Positions 10,480-21,940 of a DNA stretch of 54,680 bases are shown here, piece after piece. The notes under the pieces are model-generated. The model saw only the letters and a program-made list of their open reading frames with translations, searched no databases and was not told the origin of the DNA. Each line of letters begins with the position of its first letter. Within the stretch, counting starts at the first letter, position 1. The position numbers and the translations under genes were made by a program. The stretch is from an uncultured Mailhella sp. (lineage in GTDB: Bacteria; Desulfobacterota; Desulfovibrionia; Desulfovibrionales; Desulfovibrionaceae), in contig NZ_CANRLT010000004.1 in NCBI RefSeq assembly GCF_947631555.1, forward strand, positions 1-54,680. Direction: 5' to 3'.

Positions 10480-11022
10480 TCAGGTCTTGTCAGACGGAAA
10501 ACGGTTTTCGAGCCGGGGCATGAGTTCGCGCAGAAGCTGCCGCGCACATTCCCCAGTGGCGTCAATGACAGCCAGCCGCCTACTTTTCCATGATTTTTCA
10601 GAATTGTCCAGATGTTCAGGGTTGCTATCTTCGCACGGGATCAGGTGCAGGTCGAGGCGTTCTCTGGCGTAGAGCGTTTCGGGCAGGCGTTCCGGCCATT
10701 CCAGAAGCAGAAGCGGATCGCCATCTTCCATGAGTTCGTCCATCTCTTCCATGAGGGATGTGCCTTCGGGCAGGCGGTAGAGGTCGGCGTGGAGCACGGC
10801 AGGACAGGTGGGATACACGTTGCACAGGGTGAAGCTTGGACTGGCCACTTCCGCAGATTCACTCCCCGGGAGGGCGCGCACAAAGCCGCGGGTGAGCGTG
10901 GTTTTTCCGCCGCCCAGTCCGGCGAAGAGGTACAGGCTGCGCACCGGAGAATCCTTCATGGCTTCGGCGAGCATGGCGCCAAGCGTCATGGTGTCTTCGG
11001 CACTTTCCAGAATCAGAGCCAT
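10480..11022 (-). CDS. tsaE: tRNA threonylcarbamoyladenosine biosynthesis ATPase TsaE (YjeE)
   Basis: LFAGLGGGKTTLTRGF Walker A, SPSFTLCNVY, HADLYRL, LLLEWPERLP. Confidence 0.92.
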   Translation of the reverse strand: MALILESAEDTMTLGAMLAEAMKDSPVRSLYLFAGLGGGKTTLTRGFVRALPGSESAEVASPSFTLCNVYPTCPAVLHADLYRLPEGTSLMEEMDELMEDGDPLLLLEWPERLPETLYARERLDLHLIPCEDSNPEHLDNSEKSWKSRRLAVIDATGECARQLLRELMPRLENRFPSDKT

Positions 11023-12674
11023 GTGCCTTCTCCTTTCGAGCGTTCCATGTCTGCTAGTCCGGCAGAACCGAGGACGCAGGGCAGAGCGTCGGCGATATGT
11101 TGAGGCGTATTGCCGCGTTCGGGGAAGGCGTTCGCAAGGTGCATACCCGCAAAGGCGTGGCCCCACACGGCGAGGACGGTGGCCAGCGGCGCAGGCAGAC
11201 CACGGGCCAGAAGCGCACCAATAAGTCCTGCGAGAACGTCACCGGAGCCGGCCACGGCAAGCTGCGGCACGTCCCAGGGGCTGATGACGGAAGGGCCTCC
11301 GGGGACGGCGATGAGCGTGCCCTTGCCCTTGAGTACCCAGACCGCCGGAGCCAGCGCGGAAAGGCGGCGCAGAGCGGCGAAGCGGTCAGCCTGGACATCC
11401 CCGGCGCTTATGCCGAGAAGCGCTGCGGCTTCGCCCGGATGGGGCGTGAGTACATCGCAGGGGCGCAGAGCCGCAAAGAGTTCCGGGCGGCGCGAGAGCG
11501 CGTACAGGGCATCGGCATCAATGACCGTGGGCGGGCGTTTTTCTGAAGCCGCGGGATCCAGTATTGCGGCGGCAAGTTCCTGCGTTTCCCCATCACGCCC
11601 CAGTCCCGGCCCGAAGACCACGGCTCGTGCGCCGCGCATGGCGTCACGCAGGGTTTCGGCGTGCCTTGCCTCCCAGCTTGGAGCCGGGCCGTTTTCCCCG
11701 GGCAGAGGATACGCGATGGCGGCGGGTTGAAGCACACGCAGCGCGCTGAGAACCGGTTCGGGAGCGGCCACTCCCACCAGTCCCGCTCCGGCGCGCAGTG
11801 CAGCCTGCGCCGCAAGGCAGGGCGCGCCCGTGTAGGCGGCACTGCCTCCTATAATGAGTACCCTTCCAGCCTCGCCCTTGTGCGCAGGGCCGGGATGGCG
11901 GCACACGGGAGGGGCGCTTTCGGGCGCAGGCGCACCGTGCCGGATGGTACAGGAGCCGTCGGGCCTGCGCTGAGCGGGCGCAATCCATGTGAGAAACGAG
12001 GGCGGAGCGGTGTGCTGTACGGCTGTGGGAATACCGATGGGGACGACTTCGAGAATGCCGGTGAAGGCTTCGGCCTCCGGGAGAAGCAGGCCCGGCTTGG
12101 CCGCCTGAAAGGTCACGGTGACATGGGCGCGCACGGCGTCAGGGCAGGGACGGCCCTGAAGAGCGTCCAGGCCGGAGGGAACATCAATGGCGAGCAGAAG
12201 GCGCGGAGAGAGCCGGTTGAGCCTTTCCACCAGACGGCGTTCCCGTTCTCTCAGAAGGCCGTGGAAGCCCGTGCCGAGCAGTCCGTCAACGATGATGTCC
12301 GGCTGGGAAGGGACGCGGCTGTCCCCGGCTTCCCAGGCATCGGAAGAAATTGCGGGCACTCCCAGGCGCAGGGCTGTGTTCAGCCAGAGGGCCGCGGCCC
12401 CGGTGTAGGCCTCGGGCGCCCGGGTACAGACCAGCACGGGGCGTGCCCCGGCGTCCAGAAGGTGGCGGGCCATGCAGAAGGCGTCGCCGCCGTTGTTTCC
12501 TCCTCCGGCCAGAAGCAGAACATCCAGCCCGGCAACGGAACCGGCGTGAAGGTACAAGACGCTCATGGCGGCACGGGCTGCGTTTTCCATGAGCGCTTCT
12601 TCAGGGATACCCAGCTGAATGGACGCGGCGTCCCATGCGGACATTTCTTCCGGTGCGGGTACAGGGATGAACAT
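11013..12674 (-). CDS. nnrD: Bifunctional NAD(P)H-hydrate epimerase / ADP-dependent (S)-NAD(P)H-hydrate dehydratase
   Basis: AGGGNNGGDAFCMARHL (epimerase) plus GPGLGRDGE...VIDADALYAL...LTPHPGEAAALLG...GSGDVLAGLIGALLARG (dehydratase). Confidence 0.94.
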   Translation of the reverse strand: MFIPVPAPEEMSAWDAASIQLGIPEEALMENAARAAMSVLYLHAGSVAGLDVLLLAGGGNNGGDAFCMARHLLDAGARPVLVCTRAPEAYTGAAALWLNTALRLGVPAISSDAWEAGDSRVPSQPDIIVDGLLGTGFHGLLRERERRLVERLNRLSPRLLLAIDVPSGLDALQGRPCPDAVRAHVTVTFQAAKPGLLLPEAEAFTGILEVVPIGIPTAVQHTAPPSFLTWIAPAQRRPDGSCTIRHGAPAPESAPPVCRHPGPAHKGEAGRVLIIGGSAAYTGAPCLAAQAALRAGAGLVGVAAPEPVLSALRVLQPAAIAYPLPGENGPAPSWEARHAETLRDAMRGARAVVFGPGLGRDGETQELAAAILDPAASEKRPPTVIDADALYALSRRPELFAALRPCDVLTPHPGEAAALLGISAGDVQADRFAALRRLSALAPAVWVLKGKGTLIAVPGGPSVISPWDVPQLAVAGSGDVLAGLIGALLARGLPAPLATVLAVWGHAFAGMHLANAFPERGNTPQHIADALPCVLGSAGLADMERSKGEGTWL

Positions 12675-12687
12675 GTCTTGCTCCTTG

Positions 12688-13065
12688 TCAGGATTCCAGA
12701 ATGACCACGGCTCCGGCGTGATCCCTTTCGTGAGAGATGGAGACGTGCCAGCGCACTGCGCCGAGTTTTCGGGCAGCGTCCAGCGCCGCGCCGTGGAAAT
12801 TGAGTTCCGGGCGGCCTGAAGGCAGGGACAGAATTTCCACGTCCTGAAAGAATACGCCCTGTGAAAAGCCCGTGCCAAGAGCCTTTACCGCGGCTTCCTT
12901 GGCGGCGAAACGTCCCGCTGTGTAGGTCACTGCGGCTTCCAGCGAGGGCAGGGCGGCCAGTTCTTCCGGCGTGAGGATGCGGTGCAGAAAACGCTCTCCG
13001 AAGCGTTCCAGCGCGGAACGGACGCGGGCGAGGGAAGTGAGGTCAAAGCCGATGCCGACGATCAT
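12688..13065 (-). CDS. acpS: Holo-[acyl-carrier-protein] synthase
   Basis: GIGFDLTSLARV...RFLHRILTPEEL...AGRFAAKEAAVKALGTG...HVSISHERDHAGA. Confidence 0.94.
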   Translation of the reverse strand: MIVGIGFDLTSLARVRSALERFGERFLHRILTPEELAALPSLEAAVTYTAGRFAAKEAAVKALGTGFSQGVFFQDVEILSLPSGRPELNFHGAALDAARKLGAVRWHVSISHERDHAGAVVILES

Positions 13066-13075
13066 GGAGACTCCG

Positions 13076-13933
13076 TCAGTGCAAGAGGTTCCAGAGCATT
13101 TCGCAGGCCGTCACATAGAGAAAGACGGCGAAAAATTTGCGCAGGGCGGGCACGGACACCGTATGCGCCACGCGCACGCCGAGGGGAGCGAAAAAGACAC
13201 TGGAACAGGCAATGCCCACTGTGGCGGGCAGGTGGATATAACCCAGCGCGTCTCCGGGCAGTCCGGGTTCTCCCCAGCCCACGGCGATGAAGCCGAGCGT
13301 TCCGGCCACGGCGATGGGCCAGCTCAGCGCTGCGGACGTCCCCACGGCCTGCCGCATGTCCACACCGCACCAGCGCAGAAAGGGAACAGACATACTCCCG
13401 CCGCCCAACCCGACAAGACTGGACACGCCCCCGATGGTGAAGCCCGCTCCGGCCAGCGCGCAGCGCCCCGGCATAGAGCTGCGGGGGCGGGGATAGAGGT
13501 CAAAGAGCATCTGCGTGGCAATGCAGAGCAGAAAGACCACGAAGAAGCCGCGCAGTCCGCCGGTAGACAGGCGCGAGGCCAGCCATGCGGCGCAGACCGA
13601 GCCGAGGACTATGGCCGGAGCCAGCCCCTTCACATAGTCCCAGCGGACACTGCCGCGGCGGGCGTGAGAACGGGTACTTGAAACGGCGGTGAACAGTATG
13701 CTGGAAAGCGACGTTCCGATGGCGAGGTGCATGATCATGCCGGGCGCAATGTCGCCATGCAGCCGGAAGATCATGTTGAGCAGGGGCACAACGACCAGCC
13801 CTCCGCCGATGCCGATAAGCCCTGACAGAAAGCCCGCCGTGGCGCCGCAAAGAAGATACAGGAAAAGGAGCGTGAGCATGGTGGCGGCCGGAACAGGCGT
13901 GTGTGGGGCGGCGGAAGCCGCCCCGTGCGTCAT
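13076..13933 (-). CDS. TauE/SafE (DUF81) family sulfite/anion exporter-like permease
   Basis: GFLSGLIGIGGGLVVVPLL and GVSSLVGLGGGSMSVPFL duplicated motifs; multi-TM. Confidence 0.88.
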   Translation of the reverse strand: MTHGAASAAPHTPVPAATMLTLLFLYLLCGATAGFLSGLIGIGGGLVVVPLLNMIFRLHGDIAPGMIMHLAIGTSLSSILFTAVSSTRSHARRGSVRWDYVKGLAPAIVLGSVCAAWLASRLSTGGLRGFFVVFLLCIATQMLFDLYPRPRSSMPGRCALAGAGFTIGGVSSLVGLGGGSMSVPFLRWCGVDMRQAVGTSAALSWPIAVAGTLGFIAVGWGEPGLPGDALGYIHLPATVGIACSSVFFAPLGVRVAHTVSVPALRKFFAVFLYVTACEMLWNLLH

Positions 13934-14961
13934 GCGAGGATATGGGGGCCGACGCTGTCTATGCCGGCGCAGCCCGTGAGGGCCAGAGCCGAGGTCAGAC
14001 CGTTGCGGAGTTCCTCAATGTAGGAGACCACGCCTTCACGTCCGCCGCCAATGGCGGCAACGGAGAAGGGCCGCCCGATGAGTACGGCCTGGGCGCCCAG
14101 AGCAAGCATCTTGAGCACGTCCGTGCCGGAGCGGACGCCGCCGTCCACGAGGACGGGGATACGGCCGTTCACGGCAGCGGCGATGCCAGGCAGCACGTCC
14201 GCCGTGCCGGGGGTTCCGTCCAGAACGCGGCCGCCATGGTTGGATACCACCAGCGCGTCCACACCGGCGTCCACGGCGATGCGGGCGTCTTCCACCGTCA
14301 TGACGCCTTTAATCATGAACTTCGTGCCGTGCTTGTGGACAAAGCCTGCAATATCGGCAAGTTCCGCGCCGCTTTTTGGGGAGATGGGATGCCCCTGAAG
14401 ACGGAGTGTAATGAGTCCGGCTGCGTCCACGTCCATGCCCAGCACGGGGCAGCCCGTGGCGAGGGCGGCTTCCAGACGCGCCCAGAGAAAATCGCCTTCC
14501 CAGGGCTTGACGAAGGGAATGCCCTGACCATCGCTGGCGCGGATGGCGGCTGAGGCGCTTTCCAGAATGAGAGAGGAAACGCCGTCCCCGCCGCAGCCCA
14601 CGATACCGGCCTGATGGCAGCCGCAGATGACGGCGTCGGCGTAGGCGGCTTCGTCCACGGGGTTCTGGGGCGGTGTTCCCATGTTGAAGGAGACGCCGCC
14701 GATGGGCGCGGCCAGCACGGGCAGGGCGAGCCTGAGTCCCAGCACTTCGGTTTCAGTGCTGGGCTGAGCGGCGTCATGCAGGCAGCGCATGGCGAGTTTT
14801 ACCCGATCCAGAGCTTCGATATTGGCCCGGAAGGAAGAGCCGGTTCCGAGACCGCCCATGCCGGGGACGCGGCCGGAGCAGGTGCGTCCGTCGCAGCGGG
14901 GGCAGACGCTGCAATGGCCCTGCATACGTTCGCGGGCTACGGTTCTGAAGGTCTTTTCCAT
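13930..14961 (-). CDS. FMN-dependent alpha-hydroxy-acid oxidizing protein (lactate oxidase/dehydrogenase-like)
   Basis: FMIKGVMTVEDARIAVDAGVDALVVSNHGGRVLDGTPGTADVLPGIAAAVNGRIPVLVDGGVRSGTDVLKMLALGAQAVLIGRP; N-terminal CSVCPRCDGRTCSGRVPGMGG. Confidence 0.85.
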   Translation of the reverse strand: MEKTFRTVARERMQGHCSVCPRCDGRTCSGRVPGMGGLGTGSSFRANIEALDRVKLAMRCLHDAAQPSTETEVLGLRLALPVLAAPIGGVSFNMGTPPQNPVDEAAYADAVICGCHQAGIVGCGGDGVSSLILESASAAIRASDGQGIPFVKPWEGDFLWARLEAALATGCPVLGMDVDAAGLITLRLQGHPISPKSGAELADIAGFVHKHGTKFMIKGVMTVEDARIAVDAGVDALVVSNHGGRVLDGTPGTADVLPGIAAAVNGRIPVLVDGGVRSGTDVLKMLALGAQAVLIGRPFSVAAIGGGREGVVSYIEELRNGLTSALALTGCAGIDSVGPHILA

Positions 14962-15003
14962 GAACGTGTTCTCCTGTGCGCGTGAGAGGCGAAGTCCGTC
15001 TTG

Positions 15004-15495
15004 TCAGGCGCGGTTGAGTTCGATTTCGGCGGACGCCTTTTCCACGGAGGCCTTGTAGCTTTCGCGTTCGGCCCTGATGAGTTCTGCCACCGCGGGATCG
15101 TGCAGAGCGAGGATCTGGGCGGCGAGCCACGCGGCGTTCTTGGCGCCGTCAATGGCTACCGTGGCCACGGGAAAGCCCGTGGGCATCTGGACGGTGGCGT
15201 AGAGAGCGTCCACGCCGTTCAGGGCGGAGCCGCCCATGGGAATGCCGATGACCGGCTTGATGGTGCGGGCGGCCACGGCTCCGGCCAGGTGCGCAGCCAT
15301 GCCCGCGGCGCAGATGTAGACCTGGCAGCCGTCCTCTTCCAGCTCCCGCATGAGCTGTTCCGTGCGTTCTGGGGTACGGTGGGCGGAGGTCACGGTGTAG
15401 CGGTAGGAGATACCGAGTTTTTTCAGCACGTCGGCGCAGCCGTTGACCACGGGGGCGTCCGAGGCCGAGCCGATGAAGAGAGCAACCTGAGTCAT
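15004..15495 (-). CDS. purE: N5-carboxyaminoimidazole ribonucleotide mutase
   Basis: [14 protein letters not shown]...[14 protein letters not shown]...[26 protein letters not shown]. Confidence 0.95.
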   Translation of the reverse strand: MTQVALFIGSASDAPVVNGCADVLKKLGISYRYTVTSAHRTPERTEQLMRELEEDGCQVYICAAGMAAHLAGAVAARTIKPVIGIPMGGSALNGVDALYATVQMPTGFPVATVAIDGAKNAAWLAAQILALHDPAVAELIRAERESYKASVEKASAEIELNRA

Positions 15496-15553
15496 GTCTG
15501 TCCTGCCTGATCTTGGAGGTGGAAGGAGGCCGGGCCTCCCGTGAAAAGGTGTC

Positions 15554-16837
15554 TTATGCCAGGCCGAGGCGCTTCAGGCCCTTGAGACCGATGTCGCGGC
15601 GGATCTGGCTGTTTTCCATGGAGAGCCGTGACATGCCGGCGTAGGCGCGGGCCTGGGCTTCCCGCAGGTCGTCTCCGAGGGCGGTGACGCAGAGCACGCG
15701 CCCGCCGTTCGCAAGGATGCGGCCCGCTTCGGCCTTTGTGCCTGCCTGAAAGACCTGCACTCCGTCCAGGGCTTCGGCGTCCGCAATGCCGGAGATGGGC
15801 ATACCCTTGGGGTAGGAGCCGGGGTAGCCCCTGGCGGTGAGCACCACGCCCAGGGCAGAGCGCGTTTCGATGTTCAGGGAGATGTCGTCAAGACGGCCCT
15901 CGATGCAGGCCAGCATGATGTCCGCAAGGTCGTTCTTCAGGCGCATGAGCAGGGGCTGACATTCGGGGTCGCCGAAGCGCACGTTGTATTCCAGCACCTT
16001 GGGTCCGTCTTCGGTCATCATGAGACCAGCGTACAGTATGCCCTTGAAGGGCGTGCCTCGCCGTGCCATTTCTGCAAGAATGGGGCGCGTCACGACGTCG
16101 GCCAGGGCCTCAAGCCTGGAGTCGGGCACGACGGGTGCGGGGCTGTAGGCACCCATGCCGCCGGTATTCGGGCCTTTGTCGCCATCGAACACGGCCTTGT
16201 GATCCTGAGCCGAGGGCAGAGGCAGGGCGGTCTTGCCGTCGCAGAAGCTGAGCAGCGAGACTTCCTCGCCGCGCAGAAATTCTTCGATGACCACGGTCGT
16301 TCCGGCCTTGCCGAAGGCGTTGCCTTCAAACATGAGATCCAGAGCCTGACGCACTTCGGCATCGGTCATGGCCACAATGACGCCCTTGCCCGCGGCGAGG
16401 CCATCGGCCTTGACCACCAGCGGCGCGCCGTGTTCGGAAGCAAAGGCTTCGGCTGAGGCTCTGTCCGTGAACACGCCCGCGGCCGCCGTGGGCACACCCG
16501 CCGCGCGCATGACTTCCTTGGCAAAGGCCTTGCTGCCCTCCAGGCGGGCGCAGGCCGCGGAAGGCCCGAAGCAGGGTATGCCCGCTTCGGTCATGGCGTC
16601 CACAACGCCCAGCGTCAGGGGCAGTTCAGGGCCGGGAACAACGAGGTCAATGCGCTTTTCTCTGGCAAAGGCCAGCAGTCCGGGGATGTCGTCGTCCCGG
16701 ATGGGGACGTTGACGGCGATGGCCGCCGTGCCGCCGTTGCCCGGGGCCACATAGAGTTCCTCCACGTCCGGACGCTGCTTCAGCTTCCAGGCCAGTGCGT
16801 GTTCGCGTCCGCCCGATCCGATGATAAGTATACGCAT
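15554..16837 (-). CDS. purD: Phosphoribosylamine--glycine ligase
   Basis: [64 protein letters not shown]. Confidence 0.97.
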   Translation of the reverse strand: MRILIIGSGGREHALAWKLKQRPDVEELYVAPGNGGTAAIAVNVPIRDDDIPGLLAFAREKRIDLVVPGPELPLTLGVVDAMTEAGIPCFGPSAACARLEGSKAFAKEVMRAAGVPTAAAGVFTDRASAEAFASEHGAPLVVKADGLAAGKGVIVAMTDAEVRQALDLMFEGNAFGKAGTTVVIEEFLRGEEVSLLSFCDGKTALPLPSAQDHKAVFDGDKGPNTGGMGAYSPAPVVPDSRLEALADVVTRPILAEMARRGTPFKGILYAGLMMTEDGPKVLEYNVRFGDPECQPLLMRLKNDLADIMLACIEGRLDDISLNIETRSALGVVLTARGYPGSYPKGMPISGIADAEALDGVQVFQAGTKAEAGRILANGGRVLCVTALGDDLREAQARAYAGMSRLSMENSQIRRDIGLKGLKRLGLA

Positions 16838-16876
16838 GATCGCTCCTAAGGTTTTGCCGGAGTCCGGCGGCCTTGA

Positions 16877-19087
16877 CTACTTCATGAACAGCATTTCCTG
16901 ATAGCTCGGCAGCGGCCAGAGGTCGTCGGCCACCAGCGTTTCCAGCTTGTCGGCCTGAGCGCGCAGAGCGTCCATGTCCGGCAGAATCACCTCAAGGCAG
17001 GTTTTCGCTGTCTTGAGCAGTGCGCTTTCTTCCGGCATCCATTCAACCTCTGCCATGTGCTCTTCCAGTGTGCGCAGACCGGCTTCAAACGATGCGATGA
17101 CGGCAGCCAGTTCCTCCAGCGCGGTGCTGTCCGCGGGGACGGCGAGAGCACGGCAGGAGGCGATGGACGAGGCCAGCTCCTGACGGTAGCGCACGGCGGC
17201 GGGATAGATCTGGGTGCGGGCCATGTGCGCGGCGAGACTGGCTTCCGTGTGTATGGTCTTGATGTACTGTTCGAGCTGTATGTCCTCGCGGGCCTTGAGT
17301 TCCTGACGGGAGAAGATCTGATACTTCTCGCAGAGTTCCACCACTTCGGGAGAGGAGAACACGGGCACGGCGTCGGGCGTGGCGGGATAGTTCGGCAGGT
17401 GACGGCGTTCGGCCTCCCTCTGCCAGATTTCAGAATAGCCGTTGCCGTTGAAGATCACCGCGCTGTCTTCTTCCATGACGTGTTCGATGAACTTCTGCAC
17501 GGCGGCTCCGAGCCTTGCCTGGTCGCCCTGCATATGTTCTTCAAGGAAGGTGGCCGCGTAGTCCAGAGATTCGGCCAGCATGGTATTCATCACAACCAGC
17601 GAGTCGGCCGCGGACATGGAGGAGCCGAGGGCGCGGAATTCGAAGCGGTTGCCCACGAAGGCGAAGGGGCTGGTGCGGTTGCGGTCGCCGGGGTCAGCGG
17701 GCAGGGGCGGAAGCGTGTCCACGCCCACGTTCATCATGCGCTTGCCCGTGGAGCCTGTGACGTGCCCCACGCGGAACTGTTCGAGAATGTCGGTGAGCTG
17801 GTCGCCGAGGAACAGGGACATGATGGCCGGCGGCGCTTCGTTCGCACCCAGACGGCGGTCGTTGGATGCGGAGCTGACCACGGCGCGCAGGAAGCCGGCG
17901 TGCCGGTGCAGCGCGCGGATGACAGCGCAGAGGAAGACCAGGAACTGGGCGTTTTCGTGGGGGTTGTCGCCCGGGGCGAAGAGGTTGCCCACTTCGGGGC
18001 TGCCGATGGAGTAGTTGAGGTGCTTGCCCGAACCGTTGATGCAGTCGAAAGGCTTTTCGTGCAGCAGGCAGGACATGCCGTGACGCCGGGCGGTCTTGCG
18101 CAGCACCGTCATGACGAGCTGGTTGTGGTCGCAGGACAGGTTGCCGGTTTCGTAGGTGGGGGCGATTTCGTACTGGCTGGGGGCCACTTCGTTGTGGCGG
18201 GTCTTCACGGGCACGCCGAGGCGGTAGAGTTGGCGTTCCACATCGGCCATGAATGCCAGTACGCGGCTGGGGATGACACCGTAATACTGGTCTTCAAACT
18301 CCTGTCCCTTGGGCGGATGCGCCCCGAAGAGCGCACGTCCGGCGATGAGCAGGTCGGGGCGGGCCGAAACGAAGGTGCCGTCGATGAGGAAGTATTCCTG
18401 CTCCAGTCCGCCGCTGGACAGAATGGGCATGGTGGGTTCCACCCCGAACAGGCGCAGTACGCGGGAAGCCTGCTGACTGAGCGCCTGCGTGGAGCGTAGG
18501 ATGGGGGTCTTCTTGTCGAGGGCTATGCCCGTCCAGGACAGAAACACCGTGGGAATGCACAGCACCATGCCCGAAGGAATTTCCATGAGGTAGGCGGGGC
18601 TGGTCACGTCCCAGGCCGTATAGCCGCGGGCTTCAAAGGTGGAACGCAATCCGCCGGATGGGAAGCTGGAACCGTCGGCCTCGCCCTGCACCAGTGCGCT
18701 GCCGCTGAATTCCGCCAGTGCGCCGCCTTTGCCGTCGGGTTCGAGGAAGCTGTCGTGCTTTTCCGCGGTGAGTCCGGTCAGGGGATAGAAGACGTGGGTA
18801 TAGTGGTCGGCCCCGCGTTCTATGGCCCAGGCCTTCATGGCGTTGGCCACGGCGTCGGCCACGGCGGGGTCGAGCCTCATGCCCAGATCGATGGTCTTGC
18901 GCAGGGATTTGTAGACGGCCTTGGGCAGGTAGCGGCGCATGGCCTTGTCATCGAAGACGTTGCAGCCGAAATACGTTGTGGGATCGGTGGGAGAGCCGTC
19001 GTCCGGGCGTCCTGCGGAAAGTTCGGCGTTGCGCCGGTGGGTAGCCACGGAAAGGACGGCGTGGCTGCGTGCGTTGGCAGAGGGCAT
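16877..19087 (-). CDS. glnN: Glutamine synthetase type III
   Basis: 736 aa; [55 protein letters not shown] typical of GSIII. Confidence 0.93.
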   Translation of the reverse strand: MPSANARSHAVLSVATHRRNAELSAGRPDDGSPTDPTTYFGCNVFDDKAMRRYLPKAVYKSLRKTIDLGMRLDPAVADAVANAMKAWAIERGADHYTHVFYPLTGLTAEKHDSFLEPDGKGGALAEFSGSALVQGEADGSSFPSGGLRSTFEARGYTAWDVTSPAYLMEIPSGMVLCIPTVFLSWTGIALDKKTPILRSTQALSQQASRVLRLFGVEPTMPILSSGGLEQEYFLIDGTFVSARPDLLIAGRALFGAHPPKGQEFEDQYYGVIPSRVLAFMADVERQLYRLGVPVKTRHNEVAPSQYEIAPTYETGNLSCDHNQLVMTVLRKTARRHGMSCLLHEKPFDCINGSGKHLNYSIGSPEVGNLFAPGDNPHENAQFLVFLCAVIRALHRHAGFLRAVVSSASNDRRLGANEAPPAIMSLFLGDQLTDILEQFRVGHVTGSTGKRMMNVGVDTLPPLPADPGDRNRTSPFAFVGNRFEFRALGSSMSAADSLVVMNTMLAESLDYAATFLEEHMQGDQARLGAAVQKFIEHVMEEDSAVIFNGNGYSEIWQREAERRHLPNYPATPDAVPVFSSPEVVELCEKYQIFSRQELKAREDIQLEQYIKTIHTEASLAAHMARTQIYPAAVRYRQELASSIASCRALAVPADSTALEELAAVIASFEAGLRTLEEHMAEVEWMPEESALLKTAKTCLEVILPDMDALRAQADKLETLVADDLWPLPSYQEMLFMK

Positions 19088-19175
19088 GGATACTCCTTGA
19101 AGCGGAAGCGGCGGGTGATCGGGGGCTGGGCCTCGTGCCGGGGAGAGGGCCAGCGCGGAACATACGGAAATTCGG

Positions 19176-19598
19176 TCAGTTTATGGCGGTCACGGTCAGG
19201 GCAAAGGTGAGGTTTTTTCCGGCCAGCGGGTGATTGGCGTCGAGCACGATGTTCTTGTCGTTGATTTCAGCCACGCGGACTTCCAGTTCGCCCTGGTCGG
19301 TGGCGACGTGCAGGAGCATTCCCAGTTCGGGCTTGACGGCTGCGGGTACGCGCTCCAGAGGAACGGGGAAGAGCAGCTCCTCGTGATGAGGCCCGTAGGC
19401 TTCATCGGCGGGAATGGTCACGCTGAAGGAATCGCCGGTTTCATGTCCCATGACGGCCTTGTCAAAGCCGGGGATGACCTGGCCGGAACCCACCTTGAAG
19501 GAGAGGGGGCTGCCTTCGCGGGAGCGGTCGAATTCCGAGCCGTCGTCCAGCGTACCTATGTAGTGCACGGAAACGGTGTCGCCTTGTTTGATGGGCAT
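19176..19598 (-). CDS. FKBP-type peptidyl-prolyl cis-trans isomerase, SlyD-like
   Basis: [61 protein letters not shown]. Confidence 0.92.
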   Translation of the reverse strand: MPIKQGDTVSVHYIGTLDDGSEFDRSREGSPLSFKVGSGQVIPGFDKAVMGHETGDSFSVTIPADEAYGPHHEELLFPVPLERVPAAVKPELGMLLHVATDQGELEVRVAEINDKNIVLDANHPLAGKNLTFALTVTAIN

Positions 19599-19818
19599 GA
19601 GAGAACCTCATGGGCTGTAAGGTTTAGGGAGCGGTCATGAGAGAACGCGTGGCAGGGGCCGGAAGCGTGTTCTTTCATTGACGCCGCCGTCATGGGAAGA
19701 TACGGTAACACAGAGACGCTTCAACTCCAAGTCTATTTCTTCATCCATTCCGGCCCGGGTGCTCAGGTCGTTGTGCAGGGCGGCCGTGTGCCGGGCGCAT
19801 ACCTCAGGCGGGGGCAGA

Positions 19819-20313
19819 ATGCCGGATTCTCCACAAGAACGCGACAGACCGGGCCAGATAAGCCTTTTGGGAACGGCCAGTACCATGGGGCTGCACATGG
19901 TCTCCGGCCCTGTCGTGGGCGGAGGCCTGGGCTGGCTTGTGGATCACTGGCTGGGTTCGTGGCCGGTAGGCTCGGGCATAGGGCTGCTTCTGGGCATGGC
20001 GGCGGGCTTCCGCAACGTGTGGATCGATGCCCGCTACTTGGCCAGAGTGAACGCCGAAGCCGACGCCGAGGCCCGTGAAAGGGAGGCTCAGACGGCCCGC
20101 CCCAAGTCCGTGCAGAAGCCGCGCCGTTCGCTGGTTCCCGACAGTGCATCCCTCAGAGAGCAGGAACGGAGCGCAGAGGCGGCAGAAGAGGACGCGCTTC
20201 GGGAAGACGAGGACCTTGCGGCGCTTCTGGCCTCGCTTCAGGCGGGCACGGCCGCACCGGCGGAGAGCCGTGCCGCGGGCGCGAAGGACGGCGGGCAAGA
20301 TGTTCGTTCTTGA
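19819..20313 (+). CDS. atpZ: AtpZ/AtpI-like protein with charged C-terminal tail
   Basis: GLHMVSGPVVGGGLGWLVDHWLGSWPVGSGIGLLLGMAAGFRNVW; directly precedes F0 genes. Confidence 0.75.
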   Translation: MPDSPQERDRPGQISLLGTASTMGLHMVSGPVVGGGLGWLVDHWLGSWPVGSGIGLLLGMAAGFRNVWIDARYLARVNAEADAEAREREAQTARPKSVQKPRRSLVPDSASLREQERSAEAAEEDALREDEDLAALLASLQAGTAAPAESRAAGAKDGGQDVRS

Positions 20314-20734
20314 ACGGATCGAGCGTCATCTCTGGCGGCGGGGCTTTGTTCAGGCGCCTCTGCGCCGGGCCATGCGAAATCTTTTTTGTTTTTCCTGGGC
20401 GCTGTTTTTTGCGGGGCTGCTTCTCCTGCCTGTGACGGACACGGTTTTTTGGACTGGGGGTGCTGCGCTTCTATCCTGCTGGAATTTTTATACTCTTTCC
20501 AGATTTGTCCAAAACTCGCTGCCCGCTTCCCTGCCCGCAGAAGACAAAAACGGGGCGCGGACGGCGCAGGTTTTGAAAAAGGCTTTGCGCCTCAGGTCGT
20601 ATTTGAGACTTTTCATTACTGGAATTTTAATGTATATATCGCTGGTTGCGTTCCATGCTGATCCGGCTGCGCTTGCCGCAGGTCTGTCGGCGTCGATCGT
20701 TATCATACCGATTTCCTTGGTGTTTCGGCATTAG
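20300..20734 (+). CDS. atpI: ATP synthase subunit I-like membrane protein
   Basis: Small 4-TM protein between atpZ and atpB, overlapping the atpZ end. Confidence 0.7.
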   Translation: MFVLERIERHLWRRGFVQAPLRRAMRNLFCFSWALFFAGLLLLPVTDTVFWTGGAALLSCWNFYTLSRFVQNSLPASLPAEDKNGARTAQVLKKALRLRSYLRLFITGILMYISLVAFHADPAALAAGLSASIVIIPISLVFRH

Positions 20735-20768
20735 TCATGCGGAACATCTCCGCTTGAGGAGGCTTATT

Positions 20769-21491
20769 ATGGCAGCGTCAGGTCTGGCTCATCCCCTGCT
20801 TCTTTCGACCGTTCTCCACATGGATCAGATTTCGGTCGGCGGTATGACCATCGATACGAAATATGTGTTCTTCACCTGGCTGGGCATGGCCATACTTCTG
20901 GCTGCCGGACTGTTCCTGCGCAGGAATCTGTCCATGGTTCCCGGAAGGGTTCAGCTCTTCTTTGAAGCACTGGTGGACGGGCTGGAAACGTTCATTGTAA
21001 ACAACATGGGCGAAAAGGGCCGCCGTTTCGTGCCTCTTCTGGCGGCGATCTTCATCTATGTGCTTACCATGAACCTGCTGGGCCTTGTGCCCGGCTGCGA
21101 CGCGCCCACGGCCAACCTGAACACCACCATATCCGTTGCGCTCTGCGTCTTCATTTACTATAACTACATAGGGCTTCGCACCTGGGGAGCCGGGTACATC
21201 CACCACTTCACGGGTTCGACCAAGGCGCTCATCCCGCTGATGTTTCCCATTGAAATCATTTCGCACCTGGCCCGCCCGCTGTCCATGTCTCTGCGTCTTT
21301 TCGGCAACATCTTCGGCGAGGAAATGACGCTCATCATCTTCTTCGGCTTCGGAACCAGCCTCTATGTGGGCGTACTCATCGGCACCGTGCCGCTGTACTT
21401 CCTGTTCCTGCTGGGCAAGGTGCTTCAGGCGTTCATTTTGTTCATCCTGTCCATGATTTATATTCAGGGCGCCATGGAACACGCCCATTAA
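20769..21491 (+). CDS. atpB: F0F1 ATP synthase subunit a
   Basis: [39 protein letters not shown]. Confidence 0.96.
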   Translation: MAASGLAHPLLLSTVLHMDQISVGGMTIDTKYVFFTWLGMAILLAAGLFLRRNLSMVPGRVQLFFEALVDGLETFIVNNMGEKGRRFVPLLAAIFIYVLTMNLLGLVPGCDAPTANLNTTISVALCVFIYYNYIGLRTWGAGYIHHFTGSTKALIPLMFPIEIISHLARPLSMSLRLFGNIFGEEMTLIIFFGFGTSLYVGVLIGTVPLYFLFLLGKVLQAFILFILSMIYIQGAMEHAH

Positions 21492-21557
21492 TTCGGACTC
21501 ACTATCCTGGGGGAATGGCCCGTCGGGCCTCAACACTATACCAAACGGAGTTCTGCT

Positions 21558-21875
21558 ATGCGTAAGACCCTTCTTACCACTCTGACCACGCTTATGTTCC
21601 TGGCCATGGCCACCATCGCCTTTGCTGCTGATGGTGACGCTGCAAGCGGCTTCGGCCTCGCTGCCGCCGGCATCACTCTGGGTATCGGCCTTGCCGCCGC
21701 CGGCGGCGGTATCGGTCAGGGCCTCGCCATCCGCGGCGCCTGCGAAGGCACCGCCCGCAACCCTGATGCCTCCGGCAAGATCTCTCAGGCTCTTATCCTG
21801 GGTCTGGCCTTCGTCGAATCCCTGGTCATCTACGCGCTGCTCGTGGCTCTGATCCTGCTCTTTGTGAAGATGTAA
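21558..21875 (+). CDS. atpE: F0F1 ATP synthase subunit c (with N-terminal signal-like sequence)
   Basis: [26 protein letters not shown]...[20 protein letters not shown]. Confidence 0.95.
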   Translation: MRKTLLTTLTTLMFLAMATIAFAADGDAASGFGLAAAGITLGIGLAAAGGGIGQGLAIRGACEGTARNPDASGKISQALILGLAFVESLVIYALLVALILLFVKM

Positions 21876-21940
21876 GTTTCTTTTTCATTAAGGGTGGACG
21901 AGGCAAGCCTCGTCCGCCTTCCATGTTTTCAGGCAAAGCC

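Noticed and set aside
17057-18499. 480-aa plus-strand ORF antisense to glnN
   Set aside because: Overlaps the well-supported type III glutamine synthetase; low-complexity Gly/His/Val frame.
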